A program made the translations under genes and the position numbers. The notes under the pieces are model-generated. The model did no database searches, was not told where the DNA came from, and worked only from the letters and a program-made list of their open reading frames with translations. From Gp6-AA40 sp963818645 (GTDB lineage: Bacteria; Acidobacteriota; Vicinamibacteria; Vicinamibacterales; UBA2999): DNA of 64,000 bases. How positions within the stretch are numbered: the stretch's first letter is position 1; every line of letters begins with the position of its first letter. Where the stretch lies: assembly GCA_963818645.1 (NCBI GenBank), contig CAWFTF010000013.1, positions 1-64,000 of the forward strand. Reading direction: 5' to 3'. Below, one piece after another: positions 27,602-37,539 of this stretch.

Positions 27602-27620
27602 CCCCTGTCCAGTTCAGGGG
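27602..27620 (+). promoter_or_regulatory. hairpin just before the receiver-PilZ start
   Basis: CCCCTG (27602-27607) and CAGGGG (27615-27620) form a perfect 6-bp stem with a 7-base loop, ending 3 bases before ATG 27624. The AGGGG arm is the only candidate ribosome binding site, so folding would hide it. A translational control element is inference. Confidence 0.4.
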
Positions 27621-27623
27621 CAC

Positions 27624-28526
27624 ATGGCGCACATACTCGCAATCGAACCGGATCGGGAGAGAAGTGTCATTCTCAAGCGGCTCGTCAAAGAATCGCTGAA
27701 CATCGACGTGGTGCTCGCGGAATCGGCCGACCAGGCAATCGCGAGGCTGACTGAAGCGCCACCGGACGTCATCCTGACGTCGAGCCTGCTCGCACCACAC
27801 GAAGACGACCACGTCGCCACGCATCTGAGACTGTCCCCCGCTCTCGATCACTTGCCGGTGCTGACGATTCCTCCCCTGGTCGAGCACGCGGCCGAGACAC
27901 CGAAAAGGAGCCTCCTGTCGCGCGTGCTGCCCCGCCTCCGGCGCCGGCAACCGATTTCACCGACCTACGATTTCAGGGCGGTCGCGATGCGAATCGAGGA
28001 CGCGCTCGAGGAATCACGGATGAGCGCGCGCCACAACGAGGACGATCGTCCAGCGCGCCTGATGCTCCTCGAAGCCAAGCGCACCTTGCTCCTCGAAGCC
28101 GGACGAGGCCCGGACCAGTCCGAGCCGCTCAGCCTGGCTCAGCTCGATACAGAGTTCCGCCTCGTGGATCGCCGGGATCACACGGCGCGCGCGCAGCGAT
28201 GGGGCGGTGACCAGCTGCCGTGGCTCAGCGCGGTCAGGCTCACGTGGGGCGCTGACCTTCGCCTGATCAACATCTCGCGAAGCGGGCTCCTGGTGGAATC
28301 CGGAGTTCGCTTCACACTCGGCAACCGTGCTGACTTCGAGCTCGAAAGCGCCGAACACGGTCTCATCGTCAAAGCCAGGGTGGTTCGCTCGGACGTCTCG
28401 CAGGTGGGGAGTCTCGGAGTGAAGTACATCGCGGCAGCGGTCTTCGAGCGGCCGTTCCAGATCCTCGATCCGCAAGGCTCACACCGAGAGGCGGAGCCGA
28501 ATCACTTCAGCCTCGCGATCGCATGA
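27624..28526 (+). CDS. degenerate receiver domain fused to PilZ domain
   Basis: 300 residues. The first ~120 (MAHILAIEPDRERSVILKRL, VVLAESADQAIARLTEAPPD, HLPVLTIPPLVEHA) have the receiver-domain pattern, but the strand that should carry the phospho-acceptor Asp reads DVILTSSLLAP, so it cannot be phosphorylated normally. A basic linker (RVLPRLRRRQP) and a helical segment follow. The last 110 residues are PilZ-like: LRLINISRSGLLVESGVRF corresponds to the D/NxSxxG motif, and VVRSDVSQVGSLGVKYIA to the C-terminal part. The RxxxR that binds c-di-GMP is not obvious; R in DLRLIN may take part. A c-di-GMP-responsive or pseudo-effector protein. Confidence 0.75.
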   Translation: MAHILAIEPDRERSVILKRLVKESLNIDVVLAESADQAIARLTEAPPDVILTSSLLAPHEDDHVATHLRLSPALDHLPVLTIPPLVEHAAETPKRSLLSRVLPRLRRRQPISPTYDFRAVAMRIEDALEESRMSARHNEDDRPARLMLLEAKRTLLLEAGRGPDQSEPLSLAQLDTEFRLVDRRDHTARAQRWGGDQLPWLSAVRLTWGADLRLINISRSGLLVESGVRFTLGNRADFELESAEHGLIVKARVVRSDVSQVGSLGVKYIAAAVFERPFQILDPQGSHREAEPNHFSLAIA

Positions 28527-28544
28527 CGGTGCGAATCCAGCGTC

Positions 28545-29930
28545 CTACATCAGCACACGAATGATGTCCGAACGCGTGATGATGAACGTCTTGTCGGTCT
28601 TGAAATCGCGGACGAGAACCGCCGGGTTCGCCGGCGTGATCATCGTGGACAGCAGCTCGACCGGCGTCGAGATGTCCACGAACGGAAACGCCGGCTGCAT
28701 GATGGTCTCGACGGGCTCCTTTTTCACGCCGAGCGCGCGCACGATCTCCTCGTAGAGGTGCGCCTCGTTCAGCGAGCCGATGATGCGGCCGTCCTTGGTG
28801 ACCGAGACCTGCGAGAAATCGTGGAGGCTCATCAGCTTGGCCGCTTCCCCCACGGTGCGCGCGGCTTCGACCGTGAAGAGCTCGCCGGACACACCCGCCG
28901 CGACGAGGTCGCGTGCCGTCGTGCCGGTCACTTCGAGGAACCCCTTCGCGCCCATCCACTCGTCGTTGTACATCTTCCCCATGTAGCGCGACCCGTGGTC
29001 GTGAAACACGACGACCACCACGTCGCCTTTCTTGAAGTGCTCGGCAAGCTGGATCACGCCGGCCATGGCGGCGCCCGCCGAATTGCCGGCGAAGATGCCC
29101 TCCTCGCGCGCCAGCCGGCGCGTCATGATCGCGGCGTCCTTGTCGGTCACCTTCTCGAAGTGGTCGATGATGGTGAAGTCCACGTTGCCGGGAATGAAGT
29201 CCTCGCCGATCCCTTCGGTGACGTAGGGGTAGATCTCGTTCTTGTCGAAGATGCCGGTCTCCTTGTACTTCTTGAACACCGATCCGTAGGTGTCGATGCC
29301 CCACACCTTCACTTTCGGATTGCGTTCCTTCAGGTAACGCCCGATTCCGCTGATCGTCCCGCCGGTGCCGACGCCAACGACAAGATGCGTCACGGCACCG
29401 CTCGTCTGCTCCCAGATCTCTGGCGCTGTCTGCTCGTAGTGCGCCTGCGTGTTCGACGCGTTGTCGTACTGATTCGCCTTCCACGCGCCAGCGATCTCGC
29501 TCTGCAGCCGCGAAGACACCGAATAGTATGAACGCGGATCCTCAGGGTCGACGTCTGTCGGGCACACGATCACCTCGGCACCGAACGCCTTCAGCGCGTC
29601 GATCTTCTCCTTCGACTGCTTGTCCGTCGTCGTGAAGATGCAGCGATAGCCCTTGATCGCTGCAACGATGGCCAGGCCCATGCCGGTGTTGCCGGACGTC
29701 CCCTCGATGATGGTGCCGCCAGGCTTGAGCTGACCGCTGCGCTCGGCATCCTCGATCATGCGGAGGGCGATGCGGTCCTTGATCGAGTTGCCCGGGTTGA
29801 AGGTCTCGACCTTGGCCAGGACGGTGGCCTCGGTCACATCGCGGGTGAGCGCGTTGATGCGAACCATCGGCGTGTTGCCGATGGCATCGAGAATCGTGTC
29901 GCAGATCTTGACGCCGGCAGGTTGTCCCAC
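28545..29930 (-). CDS. cbs: cystathionine beta-synthase with C-terminal CBS pair
   Basis: 461 residues from GTG 29930. The PLP-dependent core covers residues 8-325: ETFNPGNSIKDRIALRMI with the Schiff-base Lys, GTSGNTGMGLAIVAA, the phosphate loop VGVGTGGTISGIG and FAGNSAGAAMAGVI. Two CBS domains follow from about residue 335 to the end (MSLHDFSQVSVTKDGRIIGSL, EPVETIMQPAFPFVDISTPV, FIITRSDIIRVL). The layout without a haem domain is that of bacterial and yeast-like CBS. Condenses serine (or acetylserine) and homocysteine to cystathionine in reverse transsulfuration. An ATTGTA complement (TACAAT, 29938-29943) eight bases upstream would give a leaderless transcript. Confidence 0.92.
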   Translation of the reverse strand: MGQPAGVKICDTILDAIGNTPMVRINALTRDVTEATVLAKVETFNPGNSIKDRIALRMIEDAERSGQLKPGGTIIEGTSGNTGMGLAIVAAIKGYRCIFTTTDKQSKEKIDALKAFGAEVIVCPTDVDPEDPRSYYSVSSRLQSEIAGAWKANQYDNASNTQAHYEQTAPEIWEQTSGAVTHLVVGVGTGGTISGIGRYLKERNPKVKVWGIDTYGSVFKKYKETGIFDKNEIYPYVTEGIGEDFIPGNVDFTIIDHFEKVTDKDAAIMTRRLAREEGIFAGNSAGAAMAGVIQLAEHFKKGDVVVVVFHDHGSRYMGKMYNDEWMGAKGFLEVTGTTARDLVAAGVSGELFTVEAARTVGEAAKLMSLHDFSQVSVTKDGRIIGSLNEAHLYEEIVRALGVKKEPVETIMQPAFPFVDISTPVELLSTMITPANPAVLVRDFKTDKTFIITRSDIIRVLM

Positions 29931-29937
29931 GTTGTTG

Positions 29938-29943
29938 ATTGTA
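29938..29943 (-). promoter_or_regulatory. possible -10 box of cbs
   Basis: TACAAT on the minus strand, in the same CCTACAATCAA context as upstream of mlycD. Its distance to GTG 29930 implies a leaderless mRNA. No -35 found. Confidence 0.25.
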
Positions 29944-29945
29944 GG

Positions 29946-30486
29946 CTACCGGCCTGCCTGCTCCGCCTGCCAGAGGTGCCGGTGTTGGTGACGCGGAAGA
30001 ATCGACAAGGCTGAGAAGATGTTGTAGCGGACCGAGGCGTTGAACGGCGAGGACATCTTCACGCGGTCGATGGGCAAGCCTTCGGAGGCACGCGTCAAGG
30101 CGATCTGTTCCGACTGCAGGCGATCGAACTCGGCCATGACTTCCTCCGCCGAACGATCGCTGGCGGGCACGAACGACGGTATCGTCTTCGACTTGAATCG
30201 CCCGGGAGCACTGATCGATTTCCAGAGCAACCAGCCAACCAGATCGCGACGATAGCGCATCTCCAGCCGCGCGTCCGGAGCGGCGCGCGTCATCGAGGCC
30301 CTGTTGAATGAGCGGGATCATCGCGATGGCGGTGAGATTCAAATGCGCGACGCACTCACCCGGTGACCAGGTTTCCGGCGCCGGCCGGCGGTTCCATCGG
30401 CCTGGCGCGAGACTGCCGTGCAGATTCCGAATGCGTGCCGAGGCGGAGTTGAATTCGCGGACGATGTCTTCGAGCTGGGGATGCAC
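29946..30486 (-). CDS. DinB-family protein, with frame break
   Basis: From GTG 30486 the text is VHPQLEDIVREFNSASARIR, WNRRPAPETWSPGECVAHLN and MIPLIQQGLDDAR. Near 30280-30295 the frame shifts and goes on with APDARLEMRYRRDLVGWLLW, APGRFKSKTIPSFVP and the C-terminal YNIFSALSILPRHQHRHLWQ. Together about 179 residues, the usual size; 541 bases is 3n+1. DinB/YfiT four-helix proteins bind a metal through three His; WSPGECVAHLN and HQHRHLWQ carry His ligands. Some use bacillithiol or mycothiol, others are uncharacterised. Directly upstream of cbs in transcription order. Confidence 0.7.
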
Positions 30487-30515
30487 GAGGTGGATCTTAT
30501 GCGGTCCGAGGGGCG

Positions 30516-30572
30516 GGTGCGAGGGTGCGACGGTCCGGTCCGAAGGTGCGAAGGTCCAGGTGCGAAGGTCTA
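30516..30572. repeat. 7-base-period array 3' of the DUF486 gene
   Basis: Eight heptamers in register apart from one extra G at 30523. The word GGTGCGA occurs four times, at 30516, 30524, 30545 and 30559, alternating with GTCCGAA, AGGTCCA and AGGTCTA. It lies between the DUF486 stop (30605) and the DinB start (30486). No opposite arm is visible, so no long hairpin is formed. Confidence 0.8.
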
Positions 30573-30604
30573 CCGCCGCCTCATCGGACCGCCGCGATCC
30601 GGCG

Positions 30605-30942
30605 TCATCTGAACGTGAAATACACGGCGCCCAACAGGCAGAGACCGGCCCACAGGAAGTTCCAGTCAATCCCCTGACGCATGTAGAAGACGGCAAACGG
30701 CACGAAGACGCTCAGCGTGATCACCTCCTGAAGAATCTTCAACTGCGCCAGCGACATGGTCGTGAAGCCGATCCGGTTGGCAGGCACCTGCAACAAGTAC
30801 CGAACAGCGCGATCCCCCAACTGACGAACGCCGCGATGTACCACGGACGTCCCGCCAGGTTGCGCAGATGCGCGTACCACGCAAAGGTCATGAACACATT
30901 GGAAGCAATGAGGAGTCCGATCGTCTGAACGGAAATGGGCAT
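30605..30942 (-). CDS. DUF486 small membrane protein (DMT-like), with one missing base
   Basis: From ATG 30942: MPISVQTIGLLIASNVFMTF, AWYAHLRNLAGRPWYIAAFV, SWGIALF, then in the next frame EYLLQVPANRIGFTTMSLAQ, LKILQEVITLSVFVPFAVFY and YFTF at the end. The break near 30800 is explained by loss of one A (GAGTAC read as GGTAC), the only apparent deletion among this window's frame breaks. Corrected length about 112 residues with four helices, as expected for DUF486, a small relative of drug/metabolite transporters of unknown function. Confidence 0.8.
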
Positions 30943-31014
30943 GAACAGGATTCTAGCCGGTCGAACCTGAACACGAAGCGACGCGTCCTCGTCTTCGTGC
31001 CCTCGCACCGCCGA

Positions 31015-31845
31015 CTAGTGTGTCATCGCATACAGGATCGCGTTGATCCCGACGGCGTATCCCCGAGGCGAGAACTGATAGAAGTAACGCGGGTCCTCGC
31101 CTTCGCGCTCCCAGGCATCCGAGATGTCGGTGTTGTGCGTCATCAACACCATGATGTTCCCGCGCGCGTCGAAGATGGCGCGGAAGTGCGGTTCGGCGCT
31201 GTCCGCGCCCCGCTCGGATGTCTCGTGCGGGTTGCCGCGCCACGCCTGGATCGAAGGGATCTGTGGAAGCTCGCTGACTTGAAACTGCGTGCGATAGATC
31301 GGATGCGCCGGCGTCAGATCCTGGATGGGATACTCGTCCGGCGGCAGCACGCGGCCGATCTCATTGACCCAGTCGGCCCACGCATAGCTGCCCCAGAAGT
31401 CATCCACCCAGAGGAAGCCGCCCTTCTTCAGGTAGGCACGCAGCGCCTCGACCTCGCGCGGACTGAACGTCACCGTCCCAACGTCTTCCATGTGCAGGTA
31501 AGGACACTGAAACAGCGCGTCGTCGGTCAGCCGAACCGTGACGTAGTCGGGACGTCCTTCCGCGTCGAACTTGACGCGCGTCCGCGTCAGCTCGGACAAG
31601 CGAATCGAGAAATTGAGATCAGCATCGGGATAGTCAGTGGACCAGCCCTGCCCGCCGGCCTCACCGCGTGTGCTGGTGTAGATGCCACGGCAGAAATTGA
31701 ATCCGGTACCGAACGTATCTGCTTTCGGAAAACGTGGAGGGAACCGGCTGCGGAAGCCGAAGCCGAACCCGCGGCCGAATTGCGCAGCCGCCGCGCTCGC
31801 GAGGCAAAGCACGAGCGCGACAGCCACAAGAGAGCGGAATCTCAC
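31015..31845 (-). CDS. DUF4159 exported protein, copy 1
   Basis: 276 residues from GTG 31845, overlapping the DUF4175 stop by GTGA, so the two are coupled. Signal peptide MRFRSLVAVALVLCLASAAAA-Q. The DUF4159 domain runs to the end: CRGIYTSTRGEAGGQGWSTD, LSELTRTRV, LFQCPYLHMEDVG, LKKGGFLWVDDFWG, then the ERGADSAEPHFRAIFD motif and THNTDISDAWEREGED. The fold is related to the glutamine-amidotransferase/ThuA type (inference). Last gene of the MoxR module; a 40-50 % similar copy lies at 44095-44934. Confidence 0.88.
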   Translation of the reverse strand: MRFRSLVAVALVLCLASAAAAQFGRGFGFGFRSRFPPRFPKADTFGTGFNFCRGIYTSTRGEAGGQGWSTDYPDADLNFSIRLSELTRTRVKFDAEGRPDYVTVRLTDDALFQCPYLHMEDVGTVTFSPREVEALRAYLKKGGFLWVDDFWGSYAWADWVNEIGRVLPPDEYPIQDLTPAHPIYRTQFQVSELPQIPSIQAWRGNPHETSERGADSAEPHFRAIFDARGNIMVLMTHNTDISDAWEREGEDPRYFYQFSPRGYAVGINAILYAMTH

Positions 31846-34800
31846 CGCGGCGCTTGACCGAGAGACCGGTAGTACTGCTCAACCAGCTTGCGGAACGACT
31901 CGGGCACCTCGTCGGATCCGGAGAGCACGATCGCGCCGGTCTTCGCGTCGAGCTGCCGACGCAAGCCGAACTCGAACCGCTTCAGACTGTCAGCGACAAA
32001 CGCCTGCAACCGGGCCAGCTCCTGGACGTTCTGATAGACACGGTCGTCCTGCAGCTGACGCAGCGCGTTGACGATTTCGTCCAGCTCGCGCGGGTCGATG
32101 TTTTCACCGCGCAGCACGCCACGGAGCTCCTGCGCCTCCTGCGCGTACTGACGCGCCTCGCCGCGAAGCTGCCGGACGTCCTCGGGGGTCAGGCGAACCG
32201 GGCCGCCCTCCCACCATCCACCCCACGTGGATCCGCCTCTCCAGGCGCCGCCGCGATCGTAGCCACCACCGGCCGCATTGCGTCCGTCGCCGCCCTGCTG
32301 TCCGCCGCCATTGCCAGCCTGCTGACCATTCTGACCTTCACCCTGACCTTGACCCTGACCCTGACCTTGGCCTTGGCCCTGCTGACCTTCCTGGCCTTGG
32401 CCTTGTTGCCCTTCCTGGCCTTGCTGGCCACTGGCCTGCTGGCCTTCACCCTGTTTGCCTTCACCCTGTTTGCCTTCACCCTGCTTGCCGTCACCCTGCT
32501 TGCCGTTCTGCTGCGCGCGCTCCCGAGTGCGCTCCTGCAGCGACTCGGCCGCGCGAGCGAGACGCTCGGCACGACGCTGTGCGTCCTCCCGCTTGTCGCC
32601 GGGCGCGCCCTGACCGAGGGCTGCCTGCGCTTCATTCAGGCGCTGACGCATTTCCTCGATCCCGCGCGAGATGTCGCCCTCAGCAGCATTTGCCTGCTGA
32701 TTCGATCCGCGGCTGACCAACGCCTTCGAGTAGCGCACCGCATCGCGCAGGCGATTGTCTCGAATGGCGCCGGCGGCCTCGGCCATCTTGCGTGAGGCCG
32801 GACGCTCTTCGCGGCTCGCATCGCGCGCGGCATCGTCGAGATCGCCTTCGAGCTTCCCGAGCTTCTCCTCGAGCTGATCCTTCTTCTCGTTGATCTGACG
32901 AGCCGCCTGCGTTCGCGCGGACGGATTCGCGGCCAACTGACGAACCTGATCGGAGATCTCCTGCTGCATGCGGGCGACCTCTTCAGCGTCGCGCTTCGCA
33001 TCGGCGATATCGCGCTCAGCCCGCTGCGTGAGCGATCGCTGCAGCCCCTTCTCGGTTTCGCGCAGGCGCTCGAGCGCCGCCTGTGCTTGTGCCGACGCAT
33101 TGGCATCGTTGCCCGCTGCCGCACGCCGCATCGCATCGGCTGCTTCGCGTGCCTGACGCGCCGCTTCCTGCAGTTCGGGCCGCTGTTCCTCGCGGGCCAG
33201 CCGCTCCAGTCGACGCGCCGCTTCTTCGGCCTGTTCAGCAAGCGCGCGCTGCTGCGCACTGCCACCGCTGCTGCCGCCCTGACCCTGGAGCGCACGCCGA
33301 CGCTGACGCTCGGCCTCCTGCTCCTGGCGTCGCGCCAGCTCCTTCAGCTTCTCGAGCAGCTCGTCAACCTCGCGATCGTTCTGCTGCTCCGACGCCTGAT
33401 TGGCGGTCTCGTAGCGATTCGCCATCTGGTCGAGCTCCTGCTCGAAGATCTCAGACAGCTCCTGCTGCATCGCTCCGCCGCCACCACCGCCGCCGCCACC
33501 CTGCTGACGGCTGACGCTGATCTGCGTCTCGTACTCTTCCTCGGCCTTCTGAAGGATCTGCAGCGCCTTGTTCTCTGGCGGCAGCGCCTTATCCGGGCTC
33601 GCCGCGCTCAACCTGCCTTCCGCGTCCTTCATCGCGGCGACGGCCTGCGGCAGATACTCGGCAATCTTGGCGAACGCTGGATCGCGCTCGACCAGCTGAC
33701 TGTTCATGCGGGTGAGCAGACCCTCGACCTGTTCGCGCAGCCGCGACTGCGAGAGCGACACGACCGTGGAGTTCTCCTTGAACTTCTGCGCGCTCAGCGA
33801 CTTGCGATCGCGCTGGACGTTGAACGTCGCCGAGATAATCTGACGCTGCTGCTCGGAGAGCGCTTCCACCTGCCCGGCTCCGCCGCCGCCACCGCCGCCG
33901 CCGCCGCCCTGCGACTGCGCCTGCTTGAAGTCCTTCTTGAACGGACGAATACGCAGGAAGTAGAGATTGCTCGAGGCCGATTTCGCGCCGGTGGAATCGT
34001 TGTCCGTCGCACGCGCGTAGTACGAAACCGAGTCGCCGGTCTCGACGCCGAGCTCTTCGAGATAGAACGTGTGTCCGGCCGTCACCTCCGGCAACCGCGA
34101 CGTCCCGGAGAACAGCTTCACGACCTTCTCAGGTCCACCGTTCACCGAGTACACGAGCTCGAGGTTACGAACGCCGAAGTCGTCTTCCGCGGCCGCCTCG
34201 ACGAACACCTCTTCGATCGACGACACCGACGTATCGCGTCCCGGCCGATTGAACGACACCGACGGCGCCTGATCGTCGAGCACATCGATCGTGTACTGCG
34301 GTGACGCTGCTGCGAACTCGCCGGAGGGCGCCTTGAGCTCCACGCGATACGAGCCGTCGCGCTCGGCCTTGAACGACGCCGTCAGCGAGCCATCGGCCTG
34401 CGGCATCAGATCGAGCGCGTCCTTGTCGTTCAGCATGATCCGGCCGCCCTGCGTCTTCATCGTCGGGAAGACGCGCAGCTGCACGTCAGTGCCGCGAAGC
34501 ACGGCGATGTCGCCCGCGTCCTCGATCTTCTGCGGCTCGAGCCCTGTGTACGCCGGGAAGTGGTATTCGACTTCCAGTCGCTGGACGTACGGCACGTCAA
34601 CGACCTGCAGCGTGTGAATCGGCGACTGCACGCCATCGGCGACAATCTGGTACCACGTTGGCGCGTTCACATCGAACACCGCGCCCTCGTACTTCCCATC
34701 GTCGTTGCGCACGAGCGGAACCGGCTCGAACTCACCGGTCGGCGCGCGCCGCACCATCAGCACCACGTCCTCGGACGCAAATCCGATGAGCGACGCCTTG

Positions 34801-35450
34801 ATTGTCTGATCGGCGCCCTTCGGCACCGTGGCATCGCCGGGTGTGACCTCGATGCGATAGGGAGACGCGGCCTGCACGCTCTCGGCCCAACTCAGCATCG
34901 CGGACATCGCGTGACGCAGAAATACCGGACCGACCCAGAGGGCGAGCAACGTGACGGCAGCAACCGTACCAAGAGCGAGCGCGTTTCGCTTGAGCGGACG
35001 CATCTCGACGCGGTGCGCCGCATTCAGATTCGCGCACACCTCGAGCGCCTGTTCGACGACGCGTTTGACGAGGGCTTCAGATTCAGATGGGTTTCCCGTG
35101 CGGCTGGACTCTACGGCGCTCAGCAACGTCGCCTGAAGCGACGGCTCGTGCTCTTCCAGGTAGAGCGCCACTTGCTCGTCAGTCACCCGCTGCCGGAGCG
35201 GACGCACGAGGAACCAGTAGACGGAAGTCGCCAGGGTGACGGCCAGGGCCACGCGCGCCAGCACGATCGAGAACGGGCTGAAGCGATCCCACTGCATCAG
35301 GAACGCAGCGATGAGGAAGAAGGCCACCAGGATCGCGAGCGCGCGAACGACACCGCGCAGCGCGAGCTTCAAACGCCAGCGGCGGCGTACTTCCGCGATG
35401 ATGCCGAGCAGATCCGTCGGCACTGAAGTACGTCGCAGATAGTCGAGCAT
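31842..35450 (-). CDS. DUF4175 giant membrane protein with Gln/Gly-rich coiled-coil region
   Basis: 1202 residues, ATG 35450 after GGAGG. Two N-terminal membrane helices (LAILVAFFLIAAFL, VALAVTLATSVYWFLV) and a third near residue 165 (GTVAAVTLLALWVGPVFL). A periplasmic part with Ig-like beta strands follows to about 480 (YPAYTGLEP and YTIDVLDDQAPSVSFNRPGR). Then comes a very long Arg/Glu/Gln/Ala-rich coiled coil (residues about 560-960), interrupted by two poly-Gly runs. Residues about 1000-1060 are almost only Gly and Gln with GKQGE and GQ repeats. Conserved in acidobacterial and planctomycete MoxR gene clusters; probably a large envelope scaffold. Confidence 0.85.
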   Translation of the reverse strand: MLDYLRRTSVPTDLLGIIAEVRRRWRLKLALRGVVRALAILVAFFLIAAFLMQWDRFSPFSIVLARVALAVTLATSVYWFLVRPLRQRVTDEQVALYLEEHEPSLQATLLSAVESSRTGNPSESEALVKRVVEQALEVCANLNAAHRVEMRPLKRNALALGTVAAVTLLALWVGPVFLRHAMSAMLSWAESVQAASPYRIEVTPGDATVPKGADQTIKASLIGFASEDVVLMVRRAPTGEFEPVPLVRNDDGKYEGAVFDVNAPTWYQIVADGVQSPIHTLQVVDVPYVQRLEVEYHFPAYTGLEPQKIEDAGDIAVLRGTDVQLRVFPTMKTQGGRIMLNDKDALDLMPQADGSLTASFKAERDGSYRVELKAPSGEFAAASPQYTIDVLDDQAPSVSFNRPGRDTSVSSIEEVFVEAAAEDDFGVRNLELVYSVNGGPEKVVKLFSGTSRLPEVTAGHTFYLEELGVETGDSVSYYARATDNDSTGAKSASSNLYFLRIRPFKKDFKQAQSQGGGGGGGGGGAGQVEALSEQQRQIISATFNVQRDRKSLSAQKFKENSTVVSLSQSRLREQVEGLLTRMNSQLVERDPAFAKIAEYLPQAVAAMKDAEGRLSAASPDKALPPENKALQILQKAEEEYETQISVSRQQGGGGGGGGGAMQQELSEIFEQELDQMANRYETANQASEQQNDREVDELLEKLKELARRQEQEAERQRRRALQGQGGSSGGSAQQRALAEQAEEAARRLERLAREEQRPELQEAARQAREAADAMRRAAAGNDANASAQAQAALERLRETEKGLQRSLTQRAERDIADAKRDAEEVARMQQEISDQVRQLAANPSARTQAARQINEKKDQLEEKLGKLEGDLDDAARDASREERPASRKMAEAAGAIRDNRLRDAVRYSKALVSRGSNQQANAAEGDISRGIEEMRQRLNEAQAALGQGAPGDKREDAQRRAERLARAAESLQERTRERAQQNGKQGDGKQGEGKQGEGKQGEGQQASGQQGQEGQQGQGQEGQQGQGQGQGQGQGQGEGQNGQQAGNGGGQQGGDGRNAAGGGYDRGGAWRGGSTWGGWWEGGPVRLTPEDVRQLRGEARQYAQEAQELRGVLRGENIDPRELDEIVNALRQLQDDRVYQNVQELARLQAFVADSLKRFEFGLRRQLDAKTGAIVLSGSDEVPESFRKLVEQYYRSLGQAPR
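32330..32510. repeat. in-frame 6- and 15-base tandem repeats in the DUF4175 gene
   Basis: The DNA alternates CTGACC, TTGGCC and similar hexamers coding for Gly-Gln, next to 15-base units coding for GKQGE. In-frame period multiples of three keep the protein open, so copy-number changes would alter only linker length. Confidence 0.75.
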
Positions 35451-35490
35451 GAGGGCCCTCCAGGCTGACTCGTAGCCGGTTGCTCGTAGT

Positions 35491-37517
35491 TTACGCTTTC
35501 GCCATACGGTTGGACAGGAGCGTATCGGCCCCGAGCAGCAGGATTCCCGCGACGAGCAGATACCACCACAACCGCTGATTCTTCTCTTGGGCTTCCGGCG
35601 TCAGCGGGACACCGGTTGGCGTGCCGGCCGACCCGTCACCGCCATCCACCGCCGCCGCGGTGATCTCGCGCGGATCCATCGGCGTCAGGTCAGCTTCGGC
35701 TGGATCCACGTTGGCTGCCACAATCGCGTCGGCCTGATTCGCGTCACCGCGGATCTCATAGAAACCCTGCTCCGTCAGCTCGAGCACGTCGGTCCCTTCA
35801 TCGTCGAGCGGGAGGCGGCGTCCCGATGGCGTCAGCACGACACGCTGCGCCGCAGCCCCGCGGGCCGCAACCGCGGACGCATTGAGAACCTGCCCGACCG
35901 TGAGCCACGGCTCCGGTTCGGTATAGCCCGCGAGATGACGCACGGCCTGATGAATAAACGGCAGAAACACCGGTTTGGTCGGGAGGTCGCTCCACGACAC
36001 GTCGAGCGTCGAGCCCCAGAGCATGACGCGGCCGCGTCCAACGATGCGCTCGACCACCGCGGGCGTGCCGGCATCGAAACGAGCGAGCACCTGCGATCCC
36101 TGCGCGGCGGTGAGATTGCGATAGCCGTACACCGGGATCGCGGAAAAGTCGCCACTCCGCGGTGCGCGGAACGGCTCGAAGACCGGATGACCGTATTCGA
36201 GCGCGCCGACACGAGCGGCATCGCCGCGCGTGCGATCGACTGGCGGCCCGATCGTCGCTGGCAGCGTGTCGACATCCTGTGGCCAGCGCGCACGTGGTCC
36301 AGTCGCGACGAACATCCCACCACCTTGCTCGACGTAGCGGGCAAGTCGCCGGGCGAGTGGTGTCTCGACCTCGACATCGTTGAGCACGACGACCGCACTG
36401 CGACGCAGATCGTCGTCAGAGATCGCGTCACCCTGACGAACGACGGCTTCGAACTTCGGCGAGTCGCCAATGGAAAGCACGCGCGTGAGATAGAGCGCGG
36501 ACGCGGCGTTGCCGCGGTCGACGACGGTGATATGAACCGGCTCGATCGGAGAGACGACGAAGTTGAACGTGTTGTCGGCTGCGAGCGCGTCGGCGGCCAG
36601 CTTGACGCTCGCGCGCATGTTGCTTGCCGCTCACCGTGAACGCATCGAACACCACTGAGGTGCTGCTGCCACCTTCAACCGCAACAGGCTTCGTGCCGAT
36701 CGTGAGGCCACCCACTTCGAGCGTGATCGAGCCGCCCTTCACCGGCTGCTCAGTCCGATTCGTGATGCCAGCCGTCACAACGAGGCGCTGCTGATCGTTG
36801 AAGGACGACCGCGCGAATGTCACGCCGGTCACGCTGAGATTCGGCTTGTCCGCGGCGTCCTGAACAGGCACCGGCGTGAGCGTCGTCCCCGCGGGCAGCT
36901 TCGCACCTTCCTCGCCGCGCCACCCACCTCGCTGGAAGTCGCTGATGATGACGACCTCGCGCTTCGGCAGTGTCGATTCAGTCAGAATGCTTCCCGCCAC
37001 CTTGAGCGCGGGCGAAAACCTCGTGGACGAGGGGCTTGGCGTCGCCGAGTCGACCGACGCCTGCAGGCGCGATCGTTCAGCGGTCGAACGGAGTTGAATG
37101 TCAGCGCCCGATCCGAACAACACGACCGACCCGCGATCCGAGGCGGTCAGCTTTGCGATCTGATCACGGGCCGCGGCCTGCGCTCGCGGCCAGCGATCGC
37201 CGAATCCCATGCTGTAGCTGGTGTCGAGCAGAACCACCACTTCACGTGCGTTCGCGCCGCCCGTCGGCACGCTGCTGGAGTCGAGCAACGGCCGCGCGAA
37301 CGCAAGGATGATCATCGCGAGCGCCGCCATTCGCACCATCAGCAGCAGCCAGTTCTGGATCTTTCGCCGGCGCACCGACTGATACGGGAATGCGCCGTAC
37401 GAACATCAGCGACGGAAAGCGGATGATCTGCTTCTTCTCGCGCTGCGTCAGGTGCAGCAGCACCGGGATGGCGAGTCCCGCGAGGGCCGCGAAGAAGAGG
37501 GGGGCGAGAAACTGCAT
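35491..37517 (-). CDS. BatA-like VWA membrane protein, with two frame breaks
   Basis: Begins MQFLAPLFFAALAGLAIPVL at ATG 37517 and RFPSLMFVRRIP, then a surplus C in CCC near 37390 shifts the frame; it continues YQSVRRRKIQNWLL and a second helix. The VWA domain follows with the MIDAS motif LLDTSYSMGFGD and VVIISDFQRGGW. A second surplus C near 36618 follows SGKQ; the last 375 residues (THITVVDRG-like, GGGMFVATGPRA, GRVMLWGSTLDVSWSDLP) form a GATase-like domain, ending with helix WWYLLVAGILLLGADTLL. Corrected protein about 674 residues; 2027 bases is 3n+2, as two insertions predict. In MoxR clusters this protein stands after DUF58, as here. Confidence 0.82.
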
Positions 37518-37539
37518 AGTCTCCGGTCTACGGAATCAC

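Noticed and set aside
32330..32510. Part of the 7-base-period repeat family
   Set aside because: The repeats in the DUF4175 gene have 6- and 15-base periods and are explained by the Gly-Gln and GKQGE protein repeats.
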